Source: Scandinavium sp036409475
Lineage (GTDB): Bacteria > Pseudomonadota > Gammaproteobacteria > Enterobacterales > Enterobacteriaceae
Assembly: GCF_036409475.1 (NCBI RefSeq)
Contig: NZ_JAYRCK010000004.1
Location: 1 to 64,000, forward strand
Reading direction: 5' to 3'
Length of the DNA: 64,000 bases
Shown here: positions 1 to 7,870 of the stretch, one piece after another
How the letters are laid out: each line of letters opens with the position of its first letter
How positions within the stretch are numbered: position 1 is the stretch's first letter
Notes under the pieces: generated by a model
The model's input: only the letters and a program-made list of their open reading frames with translations
What the model was told of the DNA's origin: nothing
Database searches by the model: none
Program-made: the position numbers and the translations under genes

Positions 1-2671
1 CGTCAGTGTTATCGGCGCTGTCTGGTACACCTTCGCCAAGGATAACCTGGCCTTTGTTGATGATACGGTTGTTGGCATTGCCGTCGGAATAGAAGGCCAC
101 ACCATTTTCAGCATTGATATTGATGACCCCGGTGGTGTCGTTAATCGCAGTACCGCCGGCGTAGACCGCCATGCCAACCAGCGGCGTTGGGTTCGCTGGG
201 TCATAATTCCCGTTTTGTTCGAGATTAATGGTGCCCTGGTTAACCACGGTATTATTACCATAGGCCGCCATGCCCGCACCGGCATTATTAATAGTAATGG
301 TACCCTGATTGAGAGCGGAAGAGCCGGATTTACCATAATTAACGTCATGGTCACCACCAGCCCCCATACCCACTGAGTAATCAATCGCCCGGGTACCAAT
401 ATTTGAAGCCAGAGTGGTGGTATCATTCGGGTCGACCCATAACGCATCGGTCGTGATGGTGCCATTATTGACGGCATAACCGCCACCGTATAATCCGGCC
501 ATGCCGACAGCGCCACGTCCGGCCATATCGATAGTGCCATTATTCACTACCGTGCTGCCGTCAACCGCAGCAACCATTCCCTGAACGGAAGTCGCCTTAT
601 TATTGAAGGTGGTTTGTGCGTAGACACCATAGAATTCAGGAGTGTTCACCACGCTGTCCTGGTTAACCACTTTCCCAGTTATCACGGCACCACTCTCATT
701 GACGGCCGTGCTGCCAAACTCGGTGAGTGTCCCAGAGAGTGCAAATAGATCTCTTGAGGTTGAAGTTGCGCGGTTAAGGGTAATTTCACCCTGGTTACTG
801 ACCAGCGTGCCGTTACTAAAACTCGTCACGACAGAGATATTGGTTGACTCGATAGCCCCCTTATTGACAACGGATGAACCATCGCTGGCAGTGATTAATG
901 TCGACTCTTCCCAAGACTTATCAATTGGGTCTGCATCAATGACAAAGCTTGCCCCGTCTTCAATTATCAGAGAGGCACCATTTGTGAGATCGAATAAGGA
1001 CTTCCATATTCCGGATTTAAATTCGCCGCTCAGGGTGGATTCACCGTTCAGGACCAACGTCGACTGGCCATCGACTGAAACAGGAGAATCATAAGCGAGG
1101 CCATAGCGCCCGTTGGCAATCTCATCGCCAGCGGCGGTATCCGTCATCGCATCGGTTTCGCCGACCAGATGAATACCCTCGTTCAGGGTGACGGTGTTAC
1201 CATCGCCCTTCACTTTTAGCCCCTGAATCTCTTCTTCTGTTCCACTGGCATTGCCATACTTCGAACCTGCATATTCACCGTCACTGATCACGGTTAAACT
1301 GCCGTCAAGGGTGACATTGTTATTATTGCCCTCGACGTTAATGCCGACTGATGGGTCCAAGAAATAGTCAGCGGCGTTATCCGCAGTCTGGTCTTTATCG
1401 ACCACCATGTTGCCGCTTAGCGTTACGGTGTTACTTTCACCGGTCACATTGACACCGGTGGCTTTTTGCCCGGTGACATTGATGGAAGGTGAGTCCAGAT
1501 TGACGATGTTCCCCGTGCCGGACACATCCAGCCCGGTGGAGAAATCGCCCACATTCAATTCGCCGGTCTGCGTCACCGTGTTGCCATTGCCGTCCACCGC
1601 CAGACCGGTGGCGCGGGCATTTTCATCACCGCTGCTGACGGTGGTGGTGCCGCCGTTGGTGATGTTATTGCCATCACCATTCACCTGAATACCCGCGGCG
1701 CCATCACTGGCGGTCACGTCACCATTGTTACTGATGGTGTTATTGCTGCCATCCACCTCGACGCCGATGGAGCCAGTGCCGGTGGCGCTGGCCGTCCCGT
1801 TATTAGTGATGATGTTATCGTCGCCGATAATAAAGCTGCCGGTAGCGCTTTCTGTGGCCGTTGAGTCTCCGATGCTGACGGTGTTGCCGCTGCCATCAAC
1901 TATCTTGCCCGCATTACCGTTGCCGGAGGCAGTGCCGCCGCTGATGGTGACGGAGCTGTTGTCGGTCAGCGTCATGTCACCAATATCGGTCAGCGTCAGG
2001 TTGCCTTTGTAATCGTAAACCGCGGCTTTGGTGCCATCGCCGCTGATCATATCCAGCTTAATGGTGTTGCTGGCCTCATTTACTTTGTACTGATTCAGCA
2101 GCGCGGTTCTGCCGTCGGTTGTGTTGGTCAGCGTCCAGGTGCCGTCGCTATTAGTGGAAATGTTCCAGACGGAATCACCCACGGTCAGCGTTTTCGCCCC
2201 TTTATCAATGGTGACGTTGTTGTTATAGGTGGTGACCGTGGTGTCAGTTCCACCGCCGGAATCGTCGCCACCAGAATCATCACCGCCGGAGTCACCGCCA
2301 GAATCGCCGCCAGAATCACCACCGCCGCCAGTGTCACCACCGCTACCGGAATCATTGCTGCTGTGGTGGCTGTCACCGTCGCTATTGGTAGCCGCTAAGC
2401 CAACCGTCGCCAGCAGCGCAGTCGCACCACCGGCAACCCACGCCCATGTCGTTCCTTCGTCAGCGTTAACCACTGGCTTCAGGCACACCGGAGCGAGCTT
2501 CTCTTTTTGCTCTTTCGTTAATTTACTGAGATCACTCGGACACTGAATCTCCGTTTTCTCTTCCGCGGGCTCAGTTGGATCCGCCCACGCCATATTTCCT
2601 TGCAGAGTGAAGGCAACACACAGAGAAAGTGTGCTCCTTTTTAACATTTTTTTACTGGTTGCCGGTTTCAT
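1..2671 (-). CDS. Large autotransporter adhesin, N-terminal part (runs off the left edge)
   Basis: The reading frame opens at an ATG at 2671 preceded by AAGGAG and stays open to the window edge (about 890 residues). Residues 1-30 form an extended signal peptide ending AWA. Residues 31-75 contain two cysteines (44 and 63). A second hydrophobic segment (about 76-95, starting WAWVAGGATALLA) is followed by a Gly/Ser/Asp-rich linker (about 97-143). The rest is built of short repeats of the type GNGNTVTxxG and VVNNGTI, the pattern of a right-handed beta-helix passenger. The translocating beta-barrel would lie beyond the edge. The layout recalls BigA/AIDA-type surface proteins of enterobacteria, but I do not assign a gene name. 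It sits downstream of a LuxR-type regulator on the same strand. A role in surface adhesion is inferred from the family. Confidence 0.85.
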   Translation of the reverse strand, partial: MKPATSKKMLKRSTLSLCVAFTLQGNMAWADPTEPAEEKTEIQCPSDLSKLTKEQKEKLAPVCLKPVVNADEGTTWAWVAGGATALLATVGLAATNSDGDSHHSSNDSGSGGDTGGGGDSGGDSGGDSGGDDSGGDDSGGGTDTTVTTYNNNVTIDKGAKTLTVGDSVWNISTNSDGTWTLTNTTDGRTALLNQYKVNEASNTIKLDMISGDGTKAAVYDYKGNLTLTDIGDMTLTDNSSVTISGGTASGNGNAGKIVDGSGNTVSIGDSTATESATGSFIIGDDNIITNNGTASATGTGSIGVEVDGSNNTISNNGDVTASDGAAGIQVNGDGNNITNGGTTTVSSGDENARATGLAVDGNGNTVTQTGELNVGDFSTGLDVSGTGNIVNLDSPSINVTGQKATGVNVTGESNTVTLSGNMVVDKDQTADNAADYFLDPSVGINVEGNNNNVTLDGSLTVISDGEYAGSKYGNASGTEEEIQGLKVKGDGNTVTLNEGIHLVGETDAMTDTAAGDEIANGRYGLAYDSPVSVDGQSTLVLNGESTLSGEFKSGIWKSLFDLTNGASLIIEDGASFVIDADPIDKSWEESTLITASDGSSVVNKGAIESTNISVVTSFSNGTLVSNQGEITLNRATSTSRDLFALSGTLTEFGSTAVNESGAVITGKVVNQDSVVNTPEFYGVYAQTTFNNKATSVQGMVAAVDGSTVVNNGTIDMAGRGAVGMAGLYGGGYAVNNGTITTDALWVDPNDTTTLASNIGTRAIDYSVGMGAGGDHDVNYGKSGSSALNQGTITINNAGAGMAAYGNNTVVNQGTINLEQNGNYDPANPTPLVGMAVYAGGTAINDTTGVININAENGVAFYSDGNANNRIINKGQVILGEGVPDSADNTD

Positions 2672-2694
2672 GGCATGAACTCCTTGTAATAGTT

Positions 2695-2715
2695 AAAAAA
2701 CCGCCTTCGTGGCGG
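2695..2715 (-). terminator. Short terminator-like hairpin just upstream of the autotransporter ribosome site
   Basis: On the minus strand CCGCC-ACGAA-GGCGG is followed by TTTTTT. The T-run ends only about 10 nt before the AAGGAG Shine-Dalgarno of the autotransporter. The stem is only five G-C pairs, so termination may be partial. No promoter can fit between it and the start codon, so transcripts must read through it. Confidence 0.55.
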
Positions 2716-2748
2716 AGGTGAAATTCATTAATGCATAAGAGATCGACA

Positions 2749-2773
2749 GCTTTCATTTTCTGAAAATGAAAGC
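2749..2773. promoter_or_regulatory. Perfect 12-bp inverted repeat between regulator and autotransporter
   Basis: GCTTTCATTTTC, one T, then GAAAATGAAAGC. The symmetry is perfect and there is no T-tract, so this is not a terminator. It may be a protein-binding operator for the autotransporter promoter or an mRNA hairpin. Which protein would bind is unknown. Confidence 0.5.
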
Positions 2774-2815
2774 AATCTTAATGTGAAGCGAAAAAACGAT
2801 GTCGATGAACAGTAT

Positions 2816-3379
2816 TCAATTGCATTTGCCCACTGCTTTCATTCCAGCGGCAATATATTCGGATAAAAACAAGCTATGCACCGAGACCGTGTTAATCCCT
2901 AAAACCTTGAGCAAGGCTCTGTGCTGATTGTGTATATCTTTACTTGAATGGGTATTTTTTCTTAACCAGCTCATATAATGAGGTAACCCACTCGCCGCAT
3001 AGTTGATACGCTGCCTGTTGCGTTCAGAGATAGAGAAAAATGCGTTCGGCTTTCTCCAGAGAGAGTCATAGCACATGAACTCAACCACCCGCAGCGGAGC
3101 CATAGAGGGGAGAAAAAAAGATTGAACAACCGTGTCCGTCAACATTCGGTCGATAAAAAAGAAAATTCGCCCTTTAGCCTTTTCCAAAAAGGCACAGACA
3201 AGCAAATGCACCTGCCGATTACGAACAAATACATAGAAAACACTGACTTCGTTAAGCAAGTGGTTATTTTCAAGTATCTGAGAAGGCGTTAACGACAGCA
3301 CCTTGCGGTCTGAAGCTTGTAATGATTCAAGGCCAAGAGAAAAATAGCAGTTGTCCGAGATGATACAAATGACGTCCAT
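2816..3379 (-). CDS. LuxR-type transcriptional regulator (divergent)
   Basis: A protein of 187 residues with an N-terminal region beginning MDVICIISDNCYFSLGLES and a C-terminal helix-turn-helix of LuxR type (about residues 117-178; it contains SISERNRQRINY and ALLKVLGINTVSVHSLF). This two-part plan matches the enterobacterial BglJ/RmpA/EcpR-like regulators, which lack a normal phosphorylation site and often pair with RcsB. The start at 3379 is preferred because GGAA lies 6-7 nt upstream; an in-frame ATG at 3391 has no good ribosome site. It lies upstream of the autotransporter on the same strand and is AT-richer than the chromosomal core, so it probably controls the adhesin. That link is inference. 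Confidence 0.7.
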   Translation of the reverse strand: MDVICIISDNCYFSLGLESLQASDRKVLSLTPSQILENNHLLNEVSVFYVFVRNRQVHLLVCAFLEKAKGRIFFFIDRMLTDTVVQSFFLPSMAPLRVVEFMCYDSLWRKPNAFFSISERNRQRINYAASGLPHYMSWLRKNTHSSKDIHNQHRALLKVLGINTVSVHSLFLSEYIAAGMKAVGKCN

Positions 3380-3977
3380 GAGGAATTCCATTCCAAAATT
3401 TAAGACAGATGTTTAACCAAAAGACCAAACATTATGCTGATGCCCCTCGGCACCTTTTTTGGGCAATAGAAAACGTATGCCATGCGCACTTTTTATTGCA
3501 ACAACGTGCGCAGCATTGAAAATGCGGCAAAGAATTTTAAATTCGAAACATTATATCTCAATAAATAAATAATTTAAGAAATAAATCGACCTGAAGATAA
3601 CGGCAAAACACCTAACTAACCAATTGAAATTAAAGGTGAAATTTAATAATTCACTCACACTGATTTAATAATTAACCAAGGAGGAATCCTCATCCAAAAA
3701 TAAGAAAGGAACGACTTAGAAATTCCCTTAACTGGGCAGCGAAGGGATGCAGGAAGGTGAGGTAATGAAACCAAGTGCGGACACGCAAAATGGTCCATTC
3801 ACACCATTCTTTGCCTGGCGACGCTGCGTTTGTCTGTAGACAGACAAAACCGGAACCTGCATAGCCCGGTGGGGTTTGCGTCACCGGGCAAAAATGGTCA
3901 GACATCCATCTCGTCGAAAACCGGCTGAGATTGTGAGCGTGCGGTCAACGTGAGCATCGCCATACCTTGCCGTTCAT
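3380..3977. other. Intergenic region, AT-rich with a REP-like segment
   Basis: No convincing gene is visible. From 3392 to 3700 the sequence is strongly AT-rich and must carry the promoter of the LuxR-type gene. From about 3812 to 3890 it carries a REP/BIME-like palindrome. Immediately after the pcaD stop, the minus strand reads IDERQGMA for a few codons, which could be the very start of a lost pcaC, but this is too short to prove. Confidence 0.5.
3812..3890. repeat. REP/BIME-like palindromic repeat
   Basis: TGCCTGGCGACGCTGCG at the left and GCCCGGTGGGGTTTGCG...CACCGGGCA at the right form the typical head-to-head GC-rich arms of enterobacterial REP sequences, found here in intergenic DNA downstream of pcaD. 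Confidence 0.55.
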
Positions 3978-4733
3978 CTATTGCCCCCGAAAATAAGTCA
4001 GCACCGCCGCAGTAAATACTTCTGCGGCTTCTACATTGGAAAGGTGTGAGGCAGGCAGCGTCACGCGCTGGCTGCCAGTAATTTGCTGATGCAGAAAATC
4101 GGCGTCGGCAACGGTCGCCACCGGGTCGTGTTCCCCGGCGATAATCATCACCGGCGCTGTGATCGCCCCCACTTCAGTACGCAGGTCTGCACCAGCCAGC
4201 GCTTCACAGCTTTCCGCATACCCTTCCGGGTCCATCTGTGTGAGTTGATGCACTAGCGGTTCCACCACTTCCGGGTAGTGTTGACGGAAACTGTGTGTGA
4301 ACCAGCGATCCGTTGTTCCGGCAGCGACAACATCCATGCCTTCCTGACGCACAGCGCGCGCACGTGAAAGCCAGCTTGCCTGGTCGCCAATCCTTGCGGC
4401 TGTGTTCGCCACCACCAGACCGTAAAACCGCTCCGGGGCAAACCGCGCCAGCCACAGACCAATCAGACCACCGACTGAAATCCCACAAAAACAGGCTTTG
4501 TCGATATTCAGATGATCGAGCAGCGCAATCACATCTTCACCCAGTTGGGCGAGTGTCACTTTGCCGCGTTTCTGAGTTTGCCCGTGACCGTGCATGTCGT
4601 AACGCAGCACGCGAAAGTGCGCCGTCAGCGCTTTAAGCTGCGGCTCCCACAACGAGAGCGTGGTGCCCATGGAATTGGAAAGCACCAGAACCGGCGCATC
4701 TTCAGGGCCATCAAGCTGATAGTGAAGCATCAT
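3978..4733 (-). CDS. pcaD: 3-oxoadipate enol-lactonase
   Basis: A 251-residue alpha/beta-hydrolase. It hydrolyses 3-oxoadipate enol-lactone to 3-oxoadipate in the beta-ketoadipate (protocatechuate) pathway in the cytoplasm. Visible signs are the nucleophile elbow GISVGG near residue 98, the oxyanion-side motif SNSMGT, the acid in GEHDPV and the histidine in ASHLSN. The start at 4733 has AAGGAG 7 nt upstream. It overlaps the end of a pcaB remnant, the usual pcaB-pcaD arrangement. No other intact pca gene is present in the window, so the enzyme seems stranded by the deletion that also cut smrA. The protein itself looks complete; whether it is still expressed is unknown. Confidence 0.82.
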   Translation of the reverse strand: MMLHYQLDGPEDAPVLVLSNSMGTTLSLWEPQLKALTAHFRVLRYDMHGHGQTQKRGKVTLAQLGEDVIALLDHLNIDKACFCGISVGGLIGLWLARFAPERFYGLVVANTAARIGDQASWLSRARAVRQEGMDVVAAGTTDRWFTHSFRQHYPEVVEPLVHQLTQMDPEGYAESCEALAGADLRTEVGAITAPVMIIAGEHDPVATVADADFLHQQITGSQRVTLPASHLSNVEAAEVFTAAVLTYFRGQ

Positions 4734-4950
4734 GATTTTGCTCCTTATCGCGCGCCAGAACCTGACGCACAAAGTGAGTGGCGCTGCCGGTGGCCCGCGA
4801 AGGGTCCAGTAACGCCCTGAGTTCGGTTGACGTGAAATGGGTACTGACGCGAGGTTCGCTTTCCAGCAATTCAAGCAGGTGTCGTTTCTGATCCAGCATC
4901 AGCCCGGTTTGCGCTAACACTTTACGCACCGCAGGCGACGGACCAAACCC
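4711..4950 (-). pseudogene. pcaB: C-terminal remnant of 3-carboxy-cis,cis-muconate cycloisomerase
   Basis: About 70 codons starting near AQTGLMLDQKRHLLELL and including STELRALLDP and SATHFVRQVLA match the C-terminal end of PcaB of the fumarase/aspartase superfamily. The upstream part of the frame (4950-5040) does not resemble PcaB and looks scrambled. The rest of the gene, normally about 350-450 codons, is gone and smrA sequence follows directly. It ends by overlapping the pcaD start, as in an intact pca operon. The identity rests on the tail pattern plus the pcaD neighbour. Confidence 0.55.
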
Positions 4951-5048
4951 CATAATTCGGTGCCCAACGCTCGCTCGCGCACACGCGCCATCGTTCACGC
5001 CAGATGCATTTCCGGCCGTTACGCTGCCATCTGCGCACACAACCCCTT

Positions 5049-5340
5049 TCAGAGCATATTACGCAGCCCGTCCTGGTGCGCCTGCCTGCTGGCTATATTT
5101 CCCGGCGCGGAGTTTATCCAGCACGCCGTTTTGCAAGCCTTCCCGCTTATATTCCAGCGGCGTGCCCAGCGGCACGATATCGAGAAAACCAGTCGTGAGG
5201 AAGTTGTCGAGCTGCAGCGTATTGATGTGCTTTGGCGCTTTGGTATTGCGATGGGGTTGCCAGTACACATCGATACGCTGCTTTAAGGGCTGGACATCCT
5301 CCATGGCGTCAAGAAACAGCGATTTGTCGTCAGGGTTCAT
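5049..5340 (-). pseudogene. smrA: DNA endonuclease SmrA, truncated and frameshifted
   Basis: The first 75 or so codons (MNPDDKSLFLDAMEDVQPLK onward, LDNFLTTGFLDIVPL, REGLQNGVLDKLRAGKYSQQA) match the N-terminal domain of SmrA closely. A stretch of about 20 residues is then missing and the frame shifts. A further ten residues (HQDGLRNML) match the beginning of the Smr nuclease domain before a stop at 5049. The missing piece lies between two copies of CAGCAGGC-like sequence in related genes, consistent with a slipped deletion. The catalytic Smr domain is lost. The start at 5340 has GGGAGG 8 nt upstream. In E. coli, smrA also lies beside mcaS, as here. Confidence 0.85.
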
Positions 5341-5544
5341 CTTCACATCCTCCCGCTGCTGCGACTACTGAAAACGTACTATAGCCGTGCCCTGCCTCAC
5401 GCTCAATGCGTTTTGGTTTAGTGGAAACTGTTTGCTAAAAGGATATATCACTGCCATTTTTTAACCTGGCGAAGAATAAAAATAGTTAAGACATGCTTAA
5501 CTAAAATTAATGGCAGATAACATGAAATGACAATGTTAAAAAAT

Positions 5545-5560
5545 CGTGAAATTAATCACC
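5545..5560 (+). promoter_or_regulatory. Candidate CRP site upstream of mcaS
   Basis: CGTGAAATTAATCACC has the GTGA-N6-TCAC core of a CRP site. It is centred about 51 bp upstream of the predicted McaS 5' end. E. coli McaS is known to be CRP-activated. Confidence 0.5.
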
Positions 5561-5591
5561 TAAAAGTACTGGTAATTAAATATAAATTCGC

Positions 5592-5597
5592 TATAAC
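5592..5597 (+). promoter_or_regulatory. -10 box of mcaS
   Basis: TATAAC ends 6 nt before the predicted first base of McaS at 5604. A -35 match is poor, consistent with an activator-dependent promoter. Confidence 0.5.
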
Positions 5598-5603
5598 TGT
5601 ATT

Positions 5604-5697
5604 ACCTGCATGGGGGAGTAAAATGCGGGACGACGTTATGGAAATATTGCTGTGTATACTGCGGGATCTGGCGGATGTCGACAGATCCTGTTTTTTT
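5604..5697 (+). ncRNA. mcaS: McaS small regulatory RNA
   Basis: About 94 nt, the size of E. coli McaS. The 5' part (ACCTGCATGGGGGAGTAAAATG) aligns with the E. coli start. The 3' part keeps TGCTGTGTATACTG and the GGATCTG-GCGGATGTCGA-CAGATCC terminator hairpin followed by seven T residues. The loop GGCGGATGTCGACAG is identical to that remembered for E. coli, while the stem pairs have co-varied. It lies upstream of smrA as in E. coli. McaS is Hfq-dependent, represses csgD and activates flhDC and pgaA; it also binds CsrA. Those roles are known from E. coli and inferred here. Confidence 0.85.
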
Positions 5698-6271
5698 ATC
5701 CGTAAAAGATAATCACCTCTGAAATAATTACCTGCCCGCATTTATTGCTGTTTTAGCACTTTCAATACTGCAATTTCTCTAATGAATGTCATTGAAATGT
5801 ATGACAAAGGTCGCTGTAACCCCAGCGAATAGTCTGAAACTTTTGGCTGACATCGCCTGCAGTTAGCGAGCAAAGGGTATGCAAAGCACAAACGTCACTG
5901 AGCATCATTACATTACTCTCACGAAATATATTCACTAAAAATATATTTAACCGTAGTAATTAACCCGCCACTTTCTTCCGAAAATATATCATCCTGCGTT
6001 CCAGTCGCCCATTATTGAAAATGCCATAGCGAATTTTACGGACCAGGAATAATGATAAAACAGCGAGAATTAAAAACGATTGCAATGCATTCAGTCCACT
6101 ATTCGCCACTCCCGGCCTTTAATTTTACATTTTTGCAAAAAAAATCATCAACGCAAAGAGATAACACGCGAGGCAAGATACTGGTTAAGCGAAAAGACGC
6201 AGCATGATATCTTGTCAGCCTTCCCACTGGACTGGAGCGGGGAATGCCCGCCACTGTATAAAGGAAACGTG
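5698..6271 (+). other. Intergenic region between mcaS and ogt
   Basis: No gene is convincing. The frame upstream of ogt is open for 64 codons, but it shows no family resemblance and has poor codon use. The region is AT-rich around 5930-5990. The abg genes that separate ogt from smrA in E. coli are absent. Confidence 0.5.
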
Positions 6272-6787
6272 ATGCTGACACTGCTGGAAGACAAAATTAC
6301 CACCCCACTCGGCCCCTTGTGGCTCCTGTGCGACGAACAATTCCGTCTGCGCGCCGTCGAGTGGGAAGAACACAGCGACAGAATGGTGCAATTGCTGGAC
6401 CTTCATTATCGCAGCGAAGGCTATCAGCGCGTCGCGGCCAGCAACCCAAACGGCCTGAGCGACAAGATGAAAGCCTATTTTGAAGGCGATCTCAGCGTGA
6501 TTGATACCTTGCCCAGCGAAACCGCAGGCACGCCTTTTCAGCGTGAAGTCTGGAAGGCACTGCGCACCATTCCTTGCGGGCAGGTGATGCATTATGGCCA
6601 GCTTGCACAAGTCCTCGGTCGCCCAGGCGCGGCCCGTGCCGTCGGCGCGGCAAATGGCTCAAACCCGGTAAGCGTGGTGGTCCCCTGTCACCGTGTTATC
6701 GGCAGCAATGGCACCATGACCGGTTATGCCGGAGGCGTGCAGCGAAAAGAGTGGCTGTTGCGCCACGAAGGCTACCTTCTGCTTTGA
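6272..6787 (+). CDS. ogt: Methylated-DNA--protein-cysteine methyltransferase
   Basis: A 171-residue suicide enzyme that removes alkyl groups from O6-alkylguanine and O4-alkylthymine in DNA. The C-terminal domain carries GTPFQREVWKALRTIPCGQ, the arginine-finger region and the active-site motif PCHRV followed by GYAGGVQRKEWLL. The start at 6272 (MLTLLEDKI) gives the same length as the E. coli protein and has AAGGAAA upstream. The neighbours fnr and uspE match the E. coli order. Confidence 0.97.
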   Translation: MLTLLEDKITTPLGPLWLLCDEQFRLRAVEWEEHSDRMVQLLDLHYRSEGYQRVAASNPNGLSDKMKAYFEGDLSVIDTLPSETAGTPFQREVWKALRTIPCGQVMHYGQLAQVLGRPGAARAVGAANGSNPVSVVVPCHRVIGSNGTMTGYAGGVQRKEWLLRHEGYLLL

Positions 6788-6947
6788 TGATCCGTGCTAT
6801 ATTGGAAATTTTAGACAATTTTACGCTCGAATTCCGCCAATTAAAACTAAGAATATCAGTCAGATAGAAAGGAAACCGCCTTTCCCTTGCTAATATTGCG
6901 TGATTCGAGTTTTCGAGACTTACTTGCTCACCAAAAAGATGTTAAAA

Positions 6948-6961
6948 TTGACCAATATCAA
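6948..6961 (+). promoter_or_regulatory. FNR box in the fnr promoter
   Basis: TTGACCAATATCAA differs from the consensus TTGATNNNNATCAA at one position. It lies just upstream of the fnr start, where FNR is known to repress its own gene in E. coli. Confidence 0.75.
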
Positions 6962-6980
6962 TTAAAGCTCGAGCATATCT

Positions 6981-7733
6981 ATGATCCCGGAAAAGCGAAT
7001 TATACGACGCATTCAGTCTGGCGGTTGTGCTATCCACTGCCAGGATTGCAGCATCAGCCAGCTCTGTATCCCGTTCACGCTGAATGAGCATGAGCTTGAT
7101 CAGCTTGATAATATTATCGAGCGTAAAAAGCCGATTCAGAAAGGCCAGACCCTGTTCAAAGCAGGCGATGAGCTCAAATCTCTGTATGCCATTCGCTCCG
7201 GTACGATCAAGAGCTATACCATCACAGAACAAGGCGACGAGCAGATCACCGGCTTCCATTTGGCGGGCGATTTAGTCGGCTTTGATGCCATCGGCACGGG
7301 TCATCACCCGAGCTTTGCGCAAGCGCTGGAAACCTCCATGGTCTGTGAAATCCCGTTCGAAACGCTGGATGACCTCTCCGGCAAGATGCCCAATCTGCGT
7401 CAGCAGATGATGCGTCTGATGAGCGGCGAAATTAAAGGCGACCAGGACATGATCCTGCTGCTGTCCAAGAAAAACGCGGAAGAGCGCCTGGCGGCGTTTA
7501 TCTATAACCTCTCCCGCCGTTTTGCACAGCGCGGTTTCTCGCCTCGTGAATTCCGTCTGACCATGACGCGTGGTGATATCGGTAACTACCTCGGCCTGAC
7601 GGTAGAAACTATCAGCCGTCTGCTGGGTCGTTTCCAGAAAAGCGGCATGCTGGCAGTCAAAGGCAAATACATCACCATCGAAAACAGCGATGCGCTGTCT
7701 GTTCTCGCAGGTCAGGCCCGCAACGTCGCCTGA
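6981..7733 (+). CDS. fnr: Fumarate/nitrate reduction regulator FNR
   Basis: A 250-residue global regulator of anaerobic metabolism of the CRP/FNR family. The N-terminal cysteines at about 20, 23, 29 and 122 (GGCAIHCQDCSISQLC and MVCEIP) hold the oxygen-labile 4Fe-4S cluster. A cyclic-nucleotide-type beta-barrel follows, then the dimer helix and a C-terminal helix-turn-helix with the recognition stretch TVETISRLLGR. The protein is nearly identical to the E. coli one. An FNR box precedes it. Several genes nearby (fumA, fumC, McaS targets) belong to respiratory or lifestyle switching. Confidence 0.99.
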   Translation: MIPEKRIIRRIQSGGCAIHCQDCSISQLCIPFTLNEHELDQLDNIIERKKPIQKGQTLFKAGDELKSLYAIRSGTIKSYTITEQGDEQITGFHLAGDLVGFDAIGTGHHPSFAQALETSMVCEIPFETLDDLSGKMPNLRQQMMRLMSGEIKGDQDMILLLSKKNAEERLAAFIYNLSRRFAQRGFSPREFRLTMTRGDIGNYLGLTVETISRLLGRFQKSGMLAVKGKYITIENSDALSVLAGQARNVA

Positions 7734-7870
7734 CCCCTGCTCTTTCCTTCCGCCAGGTCGCTAAATTTTTGTGATTTATTGATCTGGCGAAGGTTATCCC
7801 CTGTTTCAATCACTCCGGATGGGTTATCTTTTAGTTACAGACTGTGGTGACAGTTGTAAGGAGACCCTGT

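Noticed and set aside
3690..3905. A 71-codon minus-strand frame
   Set aside because: Most of it is translation of the REP-like palindrome; there is no ribosome site.
5527..5712. A 61-codon frame over the mcaS region
   Set aside because: The sequence is explained by the small RNA and its terminator; the frame ends in the T-run.
6080..6271. A 64-codon upstream extension of ogt
   Set aside because: The extension is not conserved, and a ribosome site and family length support the start at 6272.
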